A DNA stretch of 53,621 nucleotides from Pseudomonas sp. S31 (GCF_016648105.1 NZ_JACVVE010000038.1:1-53621), one strand, 5' to 3'; counted from the first letter of the stretch, positions 44,807-53,541 are shown. Notes: generated by a model not told the origin, from the letters alone. Numbers and translations: made by a program.

Positions 44807-46612
44807 TTAGATGGAAAGGCCGAAGTCCTCTTCCTTCATCGCCATCAGGTTGCCCGCGCCCGACAGCATCGCCGCCACATGGGTACGGGTACGCGGCAGA
44901 ATGCGCTGGAAGTAGAAGCGCGCAGTCTGCAGCTTGGCAGTGTAGAACGCCTCCTCGCTGGTGCCGGCGGCGAGCTTCTCGGCGGCCAGGCGGGCGATGT
45001 CGGCCCAGAAGTAGGCCAGGCAGGCATAACCGGAGTACATGAGGTAATCCACCGAAGCCGCACCCACTTCCTCGCGGTCCTTCATGGCGGCCATGCCCAC
45101 TTTCATGGTCAGCTCACCCCATTCCTTGTTCAGCGCCGCCAGCGGCTCGACGAACTCCTTGACCGCCTCGACGCCTTCCTGGGCCTGGCAGAACTTGTGC
45201 ACGATCTTGGTGAAGCCCTTGAGCGCCTCGCCCTGGGTCATCAGCACCTTGCGCCCGAGCAGGTCGAGGGCCTGGATACCGGTGGTGCCTTCGTACAGCA
45301 TGGAGATACGGCTGTCGCGCACATTCTGCTCCATGCCCCACTCGGCGATGAAGCCGTGGCCGCCGTAGATCTGCACGCCGTGGTTGGCCGACTCGAAGCC
45401 CACCTCGGTCATGAACGCCTTGGCGATCGGGGTCATGAAGGCCAGCAACGCGTCGGCTTTCTTGCGTTCTTCTTCGTCCTGGCTGTACTTGACGATGTCG
45501 ACCTGCTTGGCCGTGAAGTAGACCATGGCGCGGTTGCCTTCGGCGAACGCCTTCATGGTCAGCAGCATGCGCCGTACGTCCGGGTGGACGATGATCGGGT
45601 CAGCGGCTTTTTCAGGGGCCTTGGGGCCGGTCAGCGAACGCATCTGCAGGCGCTCGCGGGCGTACTTCAGGCCACCCTGGAAGGCCACTTCGGCATGGGC
45701 CAGGCCCTGCAGGGCGGTGCCCAGGCGCGCAGTGTTCATGAACGTGAACATGCAGTTCAGGCCTTTGTTGGCCGGGCCGATCAGGAAGCCGGTGGCACCG
45801 TCGAAGTTCATCACGCAGGTGGCGTTGCCGTGGATGCCCATCTTGTGCTCGAGCGAACCGCAGCTGACGGCGTTGCGCTCACCGACGCCGCCTTCGGCGT
45901 TGGGCAGGAATTTCGGCACGATGAACAGCGAGATACCCTTGGTACCGGCAGGTGCATCCGGCAGGCGGGCCAGGACGATGTGCACGATGTTGTCGGCCAT
46001 GTCGTGCTCACCGGCCGAGATGAAGATCTTGGTTCCGGAAACCTTGTAGGAGCCGTCTGCCTGAGGCTCGGCCTTGGTGCGCAGCATGCCCAGGTCGGTT
46101 CCGCAGTGGGGTTCGGTCAGGCACATGGTGCCGGTCCACTCGCCGGTCACCAGCTTGCTCAGGTAGGTGTTCTGCTGCTCGGCGGTGCCATGGGCCGACA
46201 AGGTGTTCATCGCGCCATGGGACAGGCCTGGGTACATGCCCCACGACCAGTTCGCCTCACCGACCATCTCGCTGATGGCCAGGCCCAGCGATTCCGGCAG
46301 GCCCTGGCCGCCGTGCTCGACATCGTGGGCCAGGCTCGGCCAGCCACCTTCGACGAACTGCTGGTAGGCCTGCTTGAAGCCGGTTGGCGTGGTGACGCCC
46401 GACTCGCTCCAGGTGCAGCCTTCGAGATCGCCGACACGGTTCAGCGGCGCCAGCACCTGCTCGCAGAACTTCGCACCTTCTTCGAGGATCGCGTCGACCA
46501 TGTCTGGCGTGGCGTCCTGGCAACCCGGCAGGCTCTGATAGTGCGCCTCATAGCCGAGCAGCTCGTCGCGAACGAAGCGAATATCACGCAAGGGGGCTTT
46601 GTAATCAGGCAT
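44807..46612 (-). CDS. fadE: Acyl-CoA dehydrogenase (600-residue type, first copy)
   Basis: 601-residue flavoprotein, start MPDYKAPLRDIRFVRDELLG, with CLTEPHCGTDLGM, KVSGTKIFISAGEHDMADN, and YEGTTGIQALDLLGRKVL near the active site. Clear paralogue of the gene at 41412-43190. In P. putida KT2440 the gene in this position (PP_0368) was described as an inducible phenylacyl-CoA dehydrogenase; the same activity is inferred. Its promoter carries PsrA-like boxes, supporting fatty-acid control. The symbol is a family label. Confidence 0.92.
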   Translation of the reverse strand: MPDYKAPLRDIRFVRDELLGYEAHYQSLPGCQDATPDMVDAILEEGAKFCEQVLAPLNRVGDLEGCTWSESGVTTPTGFKQAYQQFVEGGWPSLAHDVEHGGQGLPESLGLAISEMVGEANWSWGMYPGLSHGAMNTLSAHGTAEQQNTYLSKLVTGEWTGTMCLTEPHCGTDLGMLRTKAEPQADGSYKVSGTKIFISAGEHDMADNIVHIVLARLPDAPAGTKGISLFIVPKFLPNAEGGVGERNAVSCGSLEHKMGIHGNATCVMNFDGATGFLIGPANKGLNCMFTFMNTARLGTALQGLAHAEVAFQGGLKYARERLQMRSLTGPKAPEKAADPIIVHPDVRRMLLTMKAFAEGNRAMVYFTAKQVDIVKYSQDEEERKKADALLAFMTPIAKAFMTEVGFESANHGVQIYGGHGFIAEWGMEQNVRDSRISMLYEGTTGIQALDLLGRKVLMTQGEALKGFTKIVHKFCQAQEGVEAVKEFVEPLAALNKEWGELTMKVGMAAMKDREEVGAASVDYLMYSGYACLAYFWADIARLAAEKLAAGTSEEAFYTAKLQTARFYFQRILPRTRTHVAAMLSGAGNLMAMKEEDFGLSI

Positions 46613-46682
46613 TGCGATGAACCTCTGTAATGAGTCCGGTGGGGAGACCGCAGGTACCGAACAGCGCTTGCCGGCTTTCGGT

Positions 46683-46709
46683 CAAACAGTTGTTTGAAAC
46701 TTACGTTTA
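46683..46709. promoter_or_regulatory. Two tandem PsrA-like boxes at the acyl-CoA dehydrogenase promoter
   Basis: CAAAC-AGTT-GTTTG (46683-46696) is an exact match to the PsrA consensus (G/C)AAAC-N2-4-GTTT(G/C). GAAAC-TTAC-GTTTA (46696-46709) is a near match sharing one base. They cover the -10 element and probable start of the minus-strand promoter. Confidence 0.6.
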
Positions 46710-46726
46710 GCTCCGTGCGATGTCAA
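46698..46726 (-). promoter_or_regulatory. Sigma-70 promoter of the first acyl-CoA dehydrogenase gene
   Basis: Minus strand: consensus TTGACA (46726-46721), 17-base spacer, TAAGTT (46703-46698), about 85 bases before the start codon. Overlapped by PsrA-like boxes, so repression is by occlusion if PsrA binds. Confidence 0.65.
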
Positions 46727-46800
46727 GCCGGGACGATGGTGCCATTTATGCCGGGGAAGATGTCATTGTTGCCATCGGCTGGAGAAACACCGTGAAACGA

Positions 46801-46891
46801 CTGTAGGAGCGGGTTTACCCGCGAATGGGCCCTCCCAGACAAACAGTGGTGTCTGAACTGACGCATTCGCGGGTGAACCCGCTCCTACAGG
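46801..46891. repeat. Inverted pair of REP elements
   Basis: 46801-46831 (CTGTAGGAGCGGGTTTACCC onward) and 46863-46891 in the opposite sense, spaced 31 bases. They lie between the acyl-CoA dehydrogenase promoter and the flagellar-rod-like gene. Confidence 0.9.
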
Positions 46892-46912
46892 GGGGCGCGA
46901 TGATTTTTAAGA

Positions 46913-47209
46913 TCAGGCGTAGGTATCGATGAACTGGCCGAGCATTTCGTCGGAGGCCTTGGCGACGTTCACGCCGGCTTCGACCTGCTGCTTGCCCAGG
47001 GCCATTTGCACCATGTCGGTGGCCAGGTCCAGCTGCTGGCTGCGGTCGACCGAACGCAGGCGCTCGGCCTGATAGTCGCTGGATTGGCTGGTGGCGGAGC
47101 GCTCGACCGTGGTGTTGGCGATGTTGCTGGCCGCCTGGTCGACGCGCTGCTGGCCATTCTGGATGGCGCTGAGGCCGGCGTAGTAGGCAGTGCTGCCGGT
47201 GATTTCCAT
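46913..47209 (-). CDS. Very small flagellar rod/hook-like protein
   Basis: 98 residues. The N-terminal segment YAGLSAIQNGQQRVDQAASN IANTTV resembles the D0 helix and ANNxAN motif of flagellar rod and hook proteins; the C-terminal segment LATDMVQMALGKQQVEAGVN VAKASDEMLGQFID resembles their C-terminal D0 heptads (DLxxEMVxMIxAQRxYxANxKVIxTADEML). The outer domains are absent and no flagellar gene is near. It could be a secreted rod-like or chaperone-dependent protein, or a relic now used otherwise. Flanked by REP pairs on both sides. Confidence 0.8.
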   Translation of the reverse strand: MEITGSTAYYAGLSAIQNGQQRVDQAASNIANTTVERSATSQSSDYQAERLRSVDRSQQLDLATDMVQMALGKQQVEAGVNVAKASDEMLGQFIDTYA

Positions 47210-47330
47210 GTCAGGACTCCAATGACGCTGGATGTGAACAATGGCAATTAAAGCAGCCTGCGGATGAAAAGGCTTGTTTAAAACCCTAATGGCTCAGTGC
47301 CAGCTGATAGGGTGTGGGTATTCCTGTCGC

Positions 47331-47406
47331 GGCCCTTTCGCGGGTAAACCCGCTCCTACAGGAGCTTCGCAGGCTCTGTAGGAGCGGGTTTACCCGCGAA
47401 AGGGCC
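47331..47406. repeat. Inverted pair of REP elements after bioD
   Basis: 47331-47362 (GGCCCTTTCGCGGGTAAACC onward) and 47376-47406 in the opposite sense, 13 bases apart, near-perfect reverse complements. Between the ends of bioD (minus) and the start of the small rod-like gene. Confidence 0.9.
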
Positions 47407-47420
47407 CGTACAGGAACCCG

Positions 47421-48101
47421 CTAATCCAGCAGGTCCAACTGCAAATGCTCGGCCACCGAATCGGCACTGGCCTGCTTGAGCTTGGGCACCCGCCCCAGGC
47501 AAGGCGCCGGGAGGCGTTCGGCCAGGCTGGCGAGGTTCTCTTCCAGCCGTGAGGTACGCGGCTCGATGATGTTCGCCACCCACCCGGCCAACTGCAGCCC
47601 ATCCCGCTCGATCGCCTCGGCGCTCAGCAGGGCATGGCTGATACATCCCAGACGAACCCCCACCACCAGGATCACCGGCAGCTGCAAGGCAACCGCCAGG
47701 TCGGACAGGTTCTCCAGCCCCGACAACGGCACCCGCCAGCCTCCGGCCCCCTCGATCAAGGTGAACTCGGCATTTTGTTGCAGCACGTTGCGCATCGCCG
47801 CCAACAAGGCTGGCACGGCAAGTGTCACCCCGGCCTCGCGCGCCGCCACGTGCGGCGCAATGGCGGGCTCGAAGGCAAACGGGTTGACCTGCTCGTAGGG
47901 CAGCTTGATCGAACTTTCATCGATCAGCGCCTGGGCATCGCTGTTGCGCAGCCCTTTGGCCGTCATCGTGCAACCCGAAGCCACCGGCTTGGCACCCAGG
48001 GTACTCAAGCCCTGCAAACGCGCCGCATGCAGCAGCCCGGCGGCGATGGTGGTCTTGCCGACATCGGTATCGGTGCCGGCGATGAAATAGGCTTTTCTCA
48101 T
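47421..48101 (-). CDS. bioD: Dethiobiotin synthetase
   Basis: ATP-dependent closure of the ureido ring of 7,8-diaminopelargonate. 226 residues from the ATG at 48101: MRKAYFIAGTDTDVGKTTIA with the P-loop GTDTDVGKT (residues 9-17), the later VEGAGG-type IEGAGGWRVPL (about 114-124). Last gene of bioBFHCD, ten bases after bioC. bioA is not in this cluster, as usual in Pseudomonas. Confidence 0.95.
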   Translation of the reverse strand: MRKAYFIAGTDTDVGKTTIAAGLLHAARLQGLSTLGAKPVASGCTMTAKGLRNSDAQALIDESSIKLPYEQVNPFAFEPAIAPHVAAREAGVTLAVPALLAAMRNVLQQNAEFTLIEGAGGWRVPLSGLENLSDLAVALQLPVILVVGVRLGCISHALLSAEAIERDGLQLAGWVANIIEPRTSRLEENLASLAERLPAPCLGRVPKLKQASADSVAEHLQLDLLD

Positions 48102-48111
48102 CTCGCTCCCC

Positions 48112-48930
48112 TTACGCCTGTGGCTTGCGCAACACACCATAGACCACCTGGTAGGTGGCCGGCAGCCCTTGCGCCTGGCGAAACGCCTCATATGCCTGCA
48201 GCAGCCCCTGCATGCGGGCACGCCCGGTGAGCCCGGAGGGCCGGCCCGGGTTGAGGTTGTGCGCGCCCAGGGCTTTCAGTTCGTGGGTCAGGCTGCGCAC
48301 GTCCGGGTAATACAGCACATGCGCGCGCCGCTGCAGCTCGAGCTGTTCCAGGCCACTGGTGGCGCACAGCTGCTGGTAGTCCTCGAAGCGGCGAAAACGG
48401 TTGACGTGCACCAGCCCGTCCACTGCTTGCCAACTGGCCCGCAGCTCGTCGAGGGTGCCAACGCACAAGCTGCTGAACGCCAGCACACCACCAGGGCGCA
48501 GGACCCGTCGGGCTTCGGCCAGCACGCTGGCGAACTGGCTGCACCATTGCACGGCCAAGCTGCTGAACACCAGGTCGACACTGCCATCGCGCAGCGGCAG
48601 GCGCTCGGCATCGCCCGCCACATGGTAGCGGGCGCCACCTCGCACGCCCCGGGCGTGACGCAGCATGCCTTCGGCGATGTCCACTGCCAGGCCACTGCCT
48701 TGCGTGAAACGCTGGGCCAACACCCGGCTGAAATGCCCCGTGCCACTGCCCAGGTCGAGCCAGCGGGACGGTTGCAGGTCTTCAGGCAATTGCCCGAGCA
48801 GGCTCACACCGACCGCGCGCTGCAAGGCCGCCACGCTGTCGTAGCTGCCCGCTGCGCGTGAAAAAGAAGCCGCCACCTGGCGCTTGTCCGGCAGGGTGCC
48901 GGGCAGGGTCGGACGGGAAAGGTCAGTCAT
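48112..48930 (-). CDS. bioC: Malonyl-ACP O-methyltransferase BioC
   Basis: SAM-dependent methylation of malonyl-ACP to start pimelate synthesis. 272 residues from the ATG at 48930; motif I WLDLGSGTGHFSRVLA (about residues 55-70), RLPLRDGSVDLVFSSLAVQWC (about 105-125). Starts with an eight-base overlap into the bioH end. Upstream in-frame codons belong to the bioH region. Confidence 0.94.
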   Translation of the reverse strand: MTDLSRPTLPGTLPDKRQVAASFSRAAGSYDSVAALQRAVGVSLLGQLPEDLQPSRWLDLGSGTGHFSRVLAQRFTQGSGLAVDIAEGMLRHARGVRGGARYHVAGDAERLPLRDGSVDLVFSSLAVQWCSQFASVLAEARRVLRPGGVLAFSSLCVGTLDELRASWQAVDGLVHVNRFRRFEDYQQLCATSGLEQLELQRRAHVLYYPDVRSLTHELKALGAHNLNPGRPSGLTGRARMQGLLQAYEAFRQAQGLPATYQVVYGVLRKPQA

Positions 48931-49654
48931 CGCCACTCTCATGCAGGAAACTCTTGATACCCGTCGCCAGCTCCTGTGGGTATTCCAGCAGGAAGGCGTG
49001 GGAACTGTCTTCGACCAGGCCGACCTCGACATCTGGCAACAACTCGCTCAACGCCTTGGCGGCGTCGGGCGGCACCAACGCGTCGCTACCGGCGAACAGG
49101 TGCAGTTGCGGGCCGGCATAGCCCTCCAGTGCCGCCCGCGTGTCGAGCTTGGCCAGCACTTGCAGGCCGCTGGCCAGGTACAGCGGATCGGTGTCTGGCA
49201 CCCCCACGCCCAGTTGCCGCAGCAAGGTGCGCGGCTGCTGCGCGCCATCGCTGCACAGGGTGCGGAAGCGCTTGAGGGTCACCGACGTGTGGCTGCGGCA
49301 ACCATCGAGGAAGGTGCCGAAGGTGTCTTCGGCCATGCCGTACGGCCAGTCGGGCCGCGCCACGAAGCTGGGGTTGCTGGCCAGGGTCAGCAGGCCGCAG
49401 CAATGGTCGCCGCGCTTGCGCGCCAGTTCGCTGGCGAGCATGCCGCCGAACGACCAACCGCCCAGCCAGGCATCGGTTGGCAAACGGCGGTCGAGGTGGT
49501 CGACCCAGGCCTGCACGTCGGCCTCGGCCAGTTCCGGCAACGCTACCAGGTCGACCCGCAGGCGGGCGTCCTGGGCCCGCAGGCTCGCAGCCAGCGGCTC
49601 CAGGGAGGCAGTGCCCAGGCCCCAGCCGGGCAGAAGAATCACTCGGTTACGCAT
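48923..49654 (-). CDS. bioH: Pimeloyl-ACP methyl ester esterase BioH
   Basis: Removes the methyl cap from pimeloyl-ACP methyl ester. 243 residues from the ATG at 49654: MRNRVILLPGWGLGTASLEP, nucleophile Ser68 in GWSFGG, and a C-terminal catalytic His in SSHAFLLEYP. Overlaps bioF by eight bases and bioC by eight bases. Confidence 0.94.
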   Translation of the reverse strand: MRNRVILLPGWGLGTASLEPLAASLRAQDARLRVDLVALPELAEADVQAWVDHLDRRLPTDAWLGGWSFGGMLASELARKRGDHCCGLLTLASNPSFVARPDWPYGMAEDTFGTFLDGCRSHTSVTLKRFRTLCSDGAQQPRTLLRQLGVGVPDTDPLYLASGLQVLAKLDTRAALEGYAGPQLHLFAGSDALVPPDAAKALSELLPDVEVGLVEDSSHAFLLEYPQELATGIKSFLHESGDD

Positions 49655-50819
49655 CGGCGGACTCCAACTGTGGATAGCACTCGGCCAATGCATTCAACAA
49701 TAGCTGCACCTGCGCATCGCTGTGCGCGGCAGTCAGTGTGACGCGCAGCCGCGCACCGCCTGCGGGTACGGTCGGCGGGCGGATCGCGGTCACCAGCAGG
49801 CCGCGCTCGCGCAGCATCTGCGACAGGCGCAACGCCTGGGCGCTGCCGCCAATCAGGATTGGCTGGATCGGCGTGGGGCTGTCCATCAGTTGCAGGCCAA
49901 TTTGCGAGGCACCCTCGCGGAACTGGCGTATCAGCGCGGCGAGGTGTTCGCGGCGCCAGCTTTCTGCGCGCAACAACTGCAGGCTTTTCAAGGTGGCGCA
50001 AGCGAGTGCCGGCGGCTGGCTGGTGGTGTAGATGTAGGGCCGGGCGAACTGCACCAGCGCCTCGATCAGTTCCTCGCTGCCCGCCACGAATGCACCTGCG
50101 GTGCCACACGCCTTGCCCAGGGTGCCGATCAGCACCGGCACCTGGTCCACACCCAAGCCGAAATGCTCGACGATGCCGCCACCGTGGGCGCCCAAGGTGC
50201 CCAGCCCATGGGCGTCGTCGACCATCATCCAGGCGCCGTGGGCCTGTGCCACCGTGGCCAGCGCCGGCAACTCGGCCAGGTCGCCGTCCATGCTGAACAC
50301 ACCATCGGTCACCACCAGGGTATTGCCGGTGGCCTTGGCCAGGCGGTTTTCCAGGCTGGCCGGGTCGTTATGCAGGTAGCGGCTGAAGCGCGCGCCGCTG
50401 AGCAACCCGCCGTCGAGCAGCGAGGCATGGTTGAGGCGGTCTTGCAGCACGGTGTCGCCCTGGCCCACCAGTGCGGTGATGGCGCCGAGGTTGGCCATGT
50501 AGCCGGTGGAGAACAGCAGCGCCCGCGGCCGCCCGGTCAACTCGGCCAGCGCCTCCTCGACCTCATGGTGCGGGGTGCTGTGGCCGATCACCAGGTGCGA
50601 GGCACCACCGCCCACGCCCCAGCGCTCGGCGCCGGCCTGCCAGGCGGCGATCACCTCGGGGTGGTTGGCCAGGCCCAGGTAGTCGTTGCTGCAGAAGGCC
50701 AACAGCGGCTGGCCGTCGACGACCACCTGCGGCCCCTGCGGGCTCTGCAGCAGCGGCCGCTGCCGGTACAGGTCTGCGGCGCGCCGTTCGGCCAGGCGCG
50801 CCGCCAGGTCGAAGGCCAT
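49647..50819 (-). CDS. bioF: 8-amino-7-oxononanoate synthase
   Basis: PLP enzyme condensing pimeloyl-ACP/CoA with alanine. 390 residues from the ATG at 50819 (MAFDLAARLAERRAADLYRQ). LAFCSNDYLGLANHP (about 39-53), VDDAHGLGTLG, and the PLP Lys in GTLGKACGTAGAF (about 235). One base separates its start from the bioB stop region, so the genes are tightly linked. Confidence 0.95.
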   Translation of the reverse strand: MAFDLAARLAERRAADLYRQRPLLQSPQGPQVVVDGQPLLAFCSNDYLGLANHPEVIAAWQAGAERWGVGGGASHLVIGHSTPHHEVEEALAELTGRPRALLFSTGYMANLGAITALVGQGDTVLQDRLNHASLLDGGLLSGARFSRYLHNDPASLENRLAKATGNTLVVTDGVFSMDGDLAELPALATVAQAHGAWMMVDDAHGLGTLGAHGGGIVEHFGLGVDQVPVLIGTLGKACGTAGAFVAGSEELIEALVQFARPYIYTTSQPPALACATLKSLQLLRAESWRREHLAALIRQFREGASQIGLQLMDSPTPIQPILIGGSAQALRLSQMLRERGLLVTAIRPPTVPAGGARLRVTLTAAHSDAQVQLLLNALAECYPQLESADA

Positions 50820-50820
50820 G

Positions 50821-51879
50821 TCAGGCGCTGGCTGCGTCGTAGAACAGCTCGCTGCTGCGTTGCTCGACCAGGGCCTGCTCGATGGCGGCCTGGTGCACTT
50901 CGTCGGCGTGCTCTTCACGCGCCTCGGGCTTGATGCCAAGGCGGGCGAACAGCTGCATGTCCTTGTCGGCCTGCGGGTTGGCGGTGGTCAGCAGCTTCTC
51001 GCCATAGAAGATCGAGTTGGCCCCGGCCATGAACGCCAATGCCTGCATCTGCTCGTTCATCTGCTCGCGGCCGGCGGACAGGCGCACGTGGGACTTTGGC
51101 ATGAGGATACGGGCCACCGCCAGCATGCGGATGAAGTCGAACGGGTCGACATCTTCTTCTTCGGCCAGCGGCGTGCCGGCGACCTTGACCAGCATGTTGA
51201 TCGGCACCGACTCCGGGTGCTCGGGCAGGTTGGCCAGCTGGATCAGCAGGCCGGCGCGATCGTCCAGCGACTCGCCCATGCCGAGGATGCCGCCGGAGCA
51301 GATCTTCATCCCGGCATCGCGTACGTAGGCCAGGGTCTGCAGGCGTTCGCCGTAGGTGCGGGTGGTGATGATGCTGCCGTAGAACTCCGGCGAGGTATCG
51401 AGGTTGTGGTTGTAGTAGTCGAGCCCGGCCTGGGCCAGGGCGACGGTCTGCTCCTGGTCGAGCTTGCCGAGGGTCATGCAGGTTTCCAGGCCCAGGGCCT
51501 TGACCCCTTTGACCATCTCCAGCACGTAGGGCATGTCCTTGGCCGATGGGTGCTTCCAGGCTGCGCCCATGCAGAAGCGGGTCGAGCCGATGGCCTTGGC
51601 CCGGGCGGCCTCTTCCAGCACCTTCTGCACTTCCATCAGCTTCTGTTTTTCCAGCCCGGTGTTGTAGTGGCCGGACTGCGGACAATATTTGCAATCTTCC
51701 GGGCAGGCGCCGGTCTTGATCGACAGCAGCGTCGAGACCTGTACGCGGTTCGCGTCGAAGTGCGCGCGATGCACGGTCTGCGCCTGGAACAGCAGGTCGT
51801 TGAACGGTTGCTGGAACAGCGCCTTGACCTCGGCCAGGGACCAGTCGTGACATGTTGTTGCAGTTGTGCTGGCGCTCAT
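50821..51879 (-). CDS. bioB: Biotin synthase
   Basis: Radical SAM enzyme inserting sulfur into dethiobiotin. 352 residues, usual for Pseudomonas. The SAM cluster is Cys59-x3-Cys63-x2-Cys66 (CPEDCKYC); YNHNLDTSPEFY and GGILGMGE follow the family pattern, and the second-cluster cysteines FCMGA and ETCMTLG are present. First gene of the operon; controlled by the promoter and BirA-type operator next to comF. Confidence 0.96.
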   Translation of the reverse strand: MSASTTATTCHDWSLAEVKALFQQPFNDLLFQAQTVHRAHFDANRVQVSTLLSIKTGACPEDCKYCPQSGHYNTGLEKQKLMEVQKVLEEAARAKAIGSTRFCMGAAWKHPSAKDMPYVLEMVKGVKALGLETCMTLGKLDQEQTVALAQAGLDYYNHNLDTSPEFYGSIITTRTYGERLQTLAYVRDAGMKICSGGILGMGESLDDRAGLLIQLANLPEHPESVPINMLVKVAGTPLAEEEDVDPFDFIRMLAVARILMPKSHVRLSAGREQMNEQMQALAFMAGANSIFYGEKLLTTANPQADKDMQLFARLGIKPEAREEHADEVHQAAIEQALVEQRSSELFYDAASA

Positions 51880-51951
51880 CGGCGTTTCCTTTGTCTAGGC
51901 TGTAGCTGGCGCCGGTAGAGAAAGCCCGCCAGCGCATCACGGATAGCTCGC

Positions 51952-51980
51952 ATAGTCATGGAAGGCCTATGAACTGTCAA
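51952..51980 (-). promoter_or_regulatory. bioB promoter
   Basis: Minus strand TTGACA (51980-51975), 17-base spacer, GACTAT (51957-51952), about 70 bases before bioB. The -35 lies inside the left half of the BirA-type operator. Confidence 0.6.
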
Positions 51981-52706
51981 CCTAACCTTAAACGCCAGGT
52001 TTACAAGTGGATAAATATTAACCATCCATGCTTGCTCTGCGACGAATGTGCCGAGCAGCCCTACCCGCTCTGCGTCGCCTGCGAGCAGGAACTGCCCTGG
52101 TTGGATGAACACTGCCTGCGCTGCGCCTTGCCCCTGCCGATGGCCGGTTTGATCTGCGCCGAATGCAGCCGCCGACCACCTGCCTTCGACCAGGTCGTGG
52201 CGCCCTGGCACTATGGTTTTCCGCTGGATACCCTGATCAGCCGCTTCAAGCACGAAAGCCGCTGGCCGTTGGGGCGCTTGCTGGCCGAACTGCTCGGCCA
52301 TGCGCTGCGCGACCGCTTCGCCGAAGGCTTGCCGCGCCCACAACTGCTGGTGCCCGTGCCATTGGCCAGGCGCAGGCTGCGCAAACGCGGTTTCAACCAG
52401 GCGGCGATGCTGGCGCACTGGCTGTCGAGCCAACTGTCGATCCGCTGCGAAGCGGGCGCGCTGATACGCACCCGCGATACCCCTGCGCAGCAGGGCCTGG
52501 ATGCCAGGGGCCGGCAGGGCAACCTGCGCGAGGCGTTCGCCCTGGCGCCTGGCCACAGGCTGGTGGATGCGCACGTTGCCCTGGTCGACGACGTCATGAC
52601 CACGGGGGCGACGGCCCGGGCCATTGCCGAAGTGCTGCGCCGGGCCGGAGCGCGTAGGGTCGATGTGTATTGCCTGGCGCGTACGGCCAAGCCTGGGCAT
52701 GTATGA
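51969..52706 (+). CDS. comF: ComF family protein (phosphoribosyltransferase-like)
   Basis: 245 residues. N-terminal double zinc-finger with CLLCDEC...CVAC (about residues 20-37) and CLRCALP...CAEC, then a PRTase domain with the PRPP-loop VALVDDVMTTGAT (about 205-217). ComF proteins aid DNA uptake in Gram-positives and Haemophilus; in Pseudomonas the role is not proven. The first ATG (51969) is used; its early codons coincide with the biotin operator, so the real start could be further in, but the zinc-finger begins only at residue 20. Confidence 0.88.
   Translation: MNCQPNLKRQVYKWININHPCLLCDECAEQPYPLCVACEQELPWLDEHCLRCALPLPMAGLICAECSRRPPAFDQVVAPWHYGFPLDTLISRFKHESRWPLGRLLAELLGHALRDRFAEGLPRPQLLVPVPLARRRLRKRGFNQAAMLAHWLSSQLSIRCEAGALIRTRDTPAQQGLDARGRQGNLREAFALAPGHRLVDAHVALVDDVMTTGATARAIAEVLRRAGARRVDVYCLARTAKPGHV
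51974..52006. promoter_or_regulatory. BirA-type biotin operator
   Basis: CTGTCAACC (51974-51982), 15 bases, GGTTTACAA (51998-52006). The right half is a perfect match to the BirA half-site and the left is 7 of 9 (consensus TTGTAAACC-N14-16-GGTTTACAA). It overlaps the bioB -35 and lies within the first codons of comF. Confidence 0.75.
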
Positions 52707-52737
52707 TCCTTCATCGAACCCTTGACCCGTGTCGACC

Positions 52738-53502
52738 ATGTCCCTGCCCAGCCTGCTTACCCAACATATCGCCCGACGCCCGCAGCGCATCGCCCTGCTC
52801 CAGCACATCGCCGAGCAAGGCTCGATCACCCGTGCCGCCAAAGCCGCCGGCATCAGCTACAAGGCCGCCTGGGACGCCATCGACGAGCTGAACAACCTCG
52901 CCAGCCGCCCCTTGGTGGAGCGCAGTACCGGTGGCCGCGGCGGCGGTGGCGCGCAGCTGTCGGCGGAGGGCGAGCGGGTGCTGCGCCTGTACCAGCGCTT
53001 GCAGTCCCTGCAAACGCTGATGCTCGAAGCCGCCGAAGAGTCTGCCGACCTCGATCTGCTTGGCCGCCTGATGCTGCGCACCAGCGCGCGCAACCAGTTG
53101 CAAGGCCAGGTCAGTGGCTTGCGCCGTGAAGGCCGGCATGATCGGGTGAGCCTGGCCTTGGCCGGAGGCGTGGAGATAGAGGCACTGATTACCCACGACA
53201 GCACTGCGCGCCTGGAGCTGACCCTGGGGACCACCGTGGTCGCCTTGCTCAAGGCCGGGTGGGTGCAGTTGCTGGGGGGTGGCGAACCGGCCGAGGCGGG
53301 AAGCAATGTGCTGGAGGCCACGGTCGAGCAGGTGTTGCCGGATGCCCAGGGGCCCAGCGAGGTGCGGCTGGAGTTGGGCAATGGGCAAACGTTGTGTGCG
53401 TTTGCCGAAGGGGAATGGCTGGTGGATCGGTCGATAGCCGAGGGAAGCCAGGTTCGCGCTCAGTTTCATCCGTCCTACGTGCTGCTGGGGGTGCCGGCGT
53501 AG
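52738..53502 (+). CDS. modE: ModE-type molybdate-responsive regulator
   Basis: 254 residues from ATG at 52738 (a GTG three codons earlier, 52729, is also possible; no clear Shine-Dalgarno at either). N-terminal winged HTH (RIALLQHIAEQGSITRAAKA AGISYKAAWDAIDELN), the Gly-rich RSTGGRGGGGAQLS turn, and two TOBE/Mop-type molybdate-binding repeats in the C-terminal half. Expected to repress modABC transport genes when molybdate is plentiful; those genes are not in the window. Confidence 0.88.
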   Translation: MSLPSLLTQHIARRPQRIALLQHIAEQGSITRAAKAAGISYKAAWDAIDELNNLASRPLVERSTGGRGGGGAQLSAEGERVLRLYQRLQSLQTLMLEAAEESADLDLLGRLMLRTSARNQLQGQVSGLRREGRHDRVSLALAGGVEIEALITHDSTARLELTLGTTVVALLKAGWVQLLGGGEPAEAGSNVLEATVEQVLPDAQGPSEVRLELGNGQTLCAFAEGEWLVDRSIAEGSQVRAQFHPSYVLLGVPA

Positions 53503-53541
53503 GATGGCCGCGCGTTGCGCGGTTCGCGGGCGGTGCGCAGG

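Noticed and set aside
41412..46612. Two acyl-CoA dehydrogenases flanking a GGDEF gene considered as a recent tandem duplication
   Set aside because: The two copies differ at many residues and in their promoters; the duplication is old and both appear intact.
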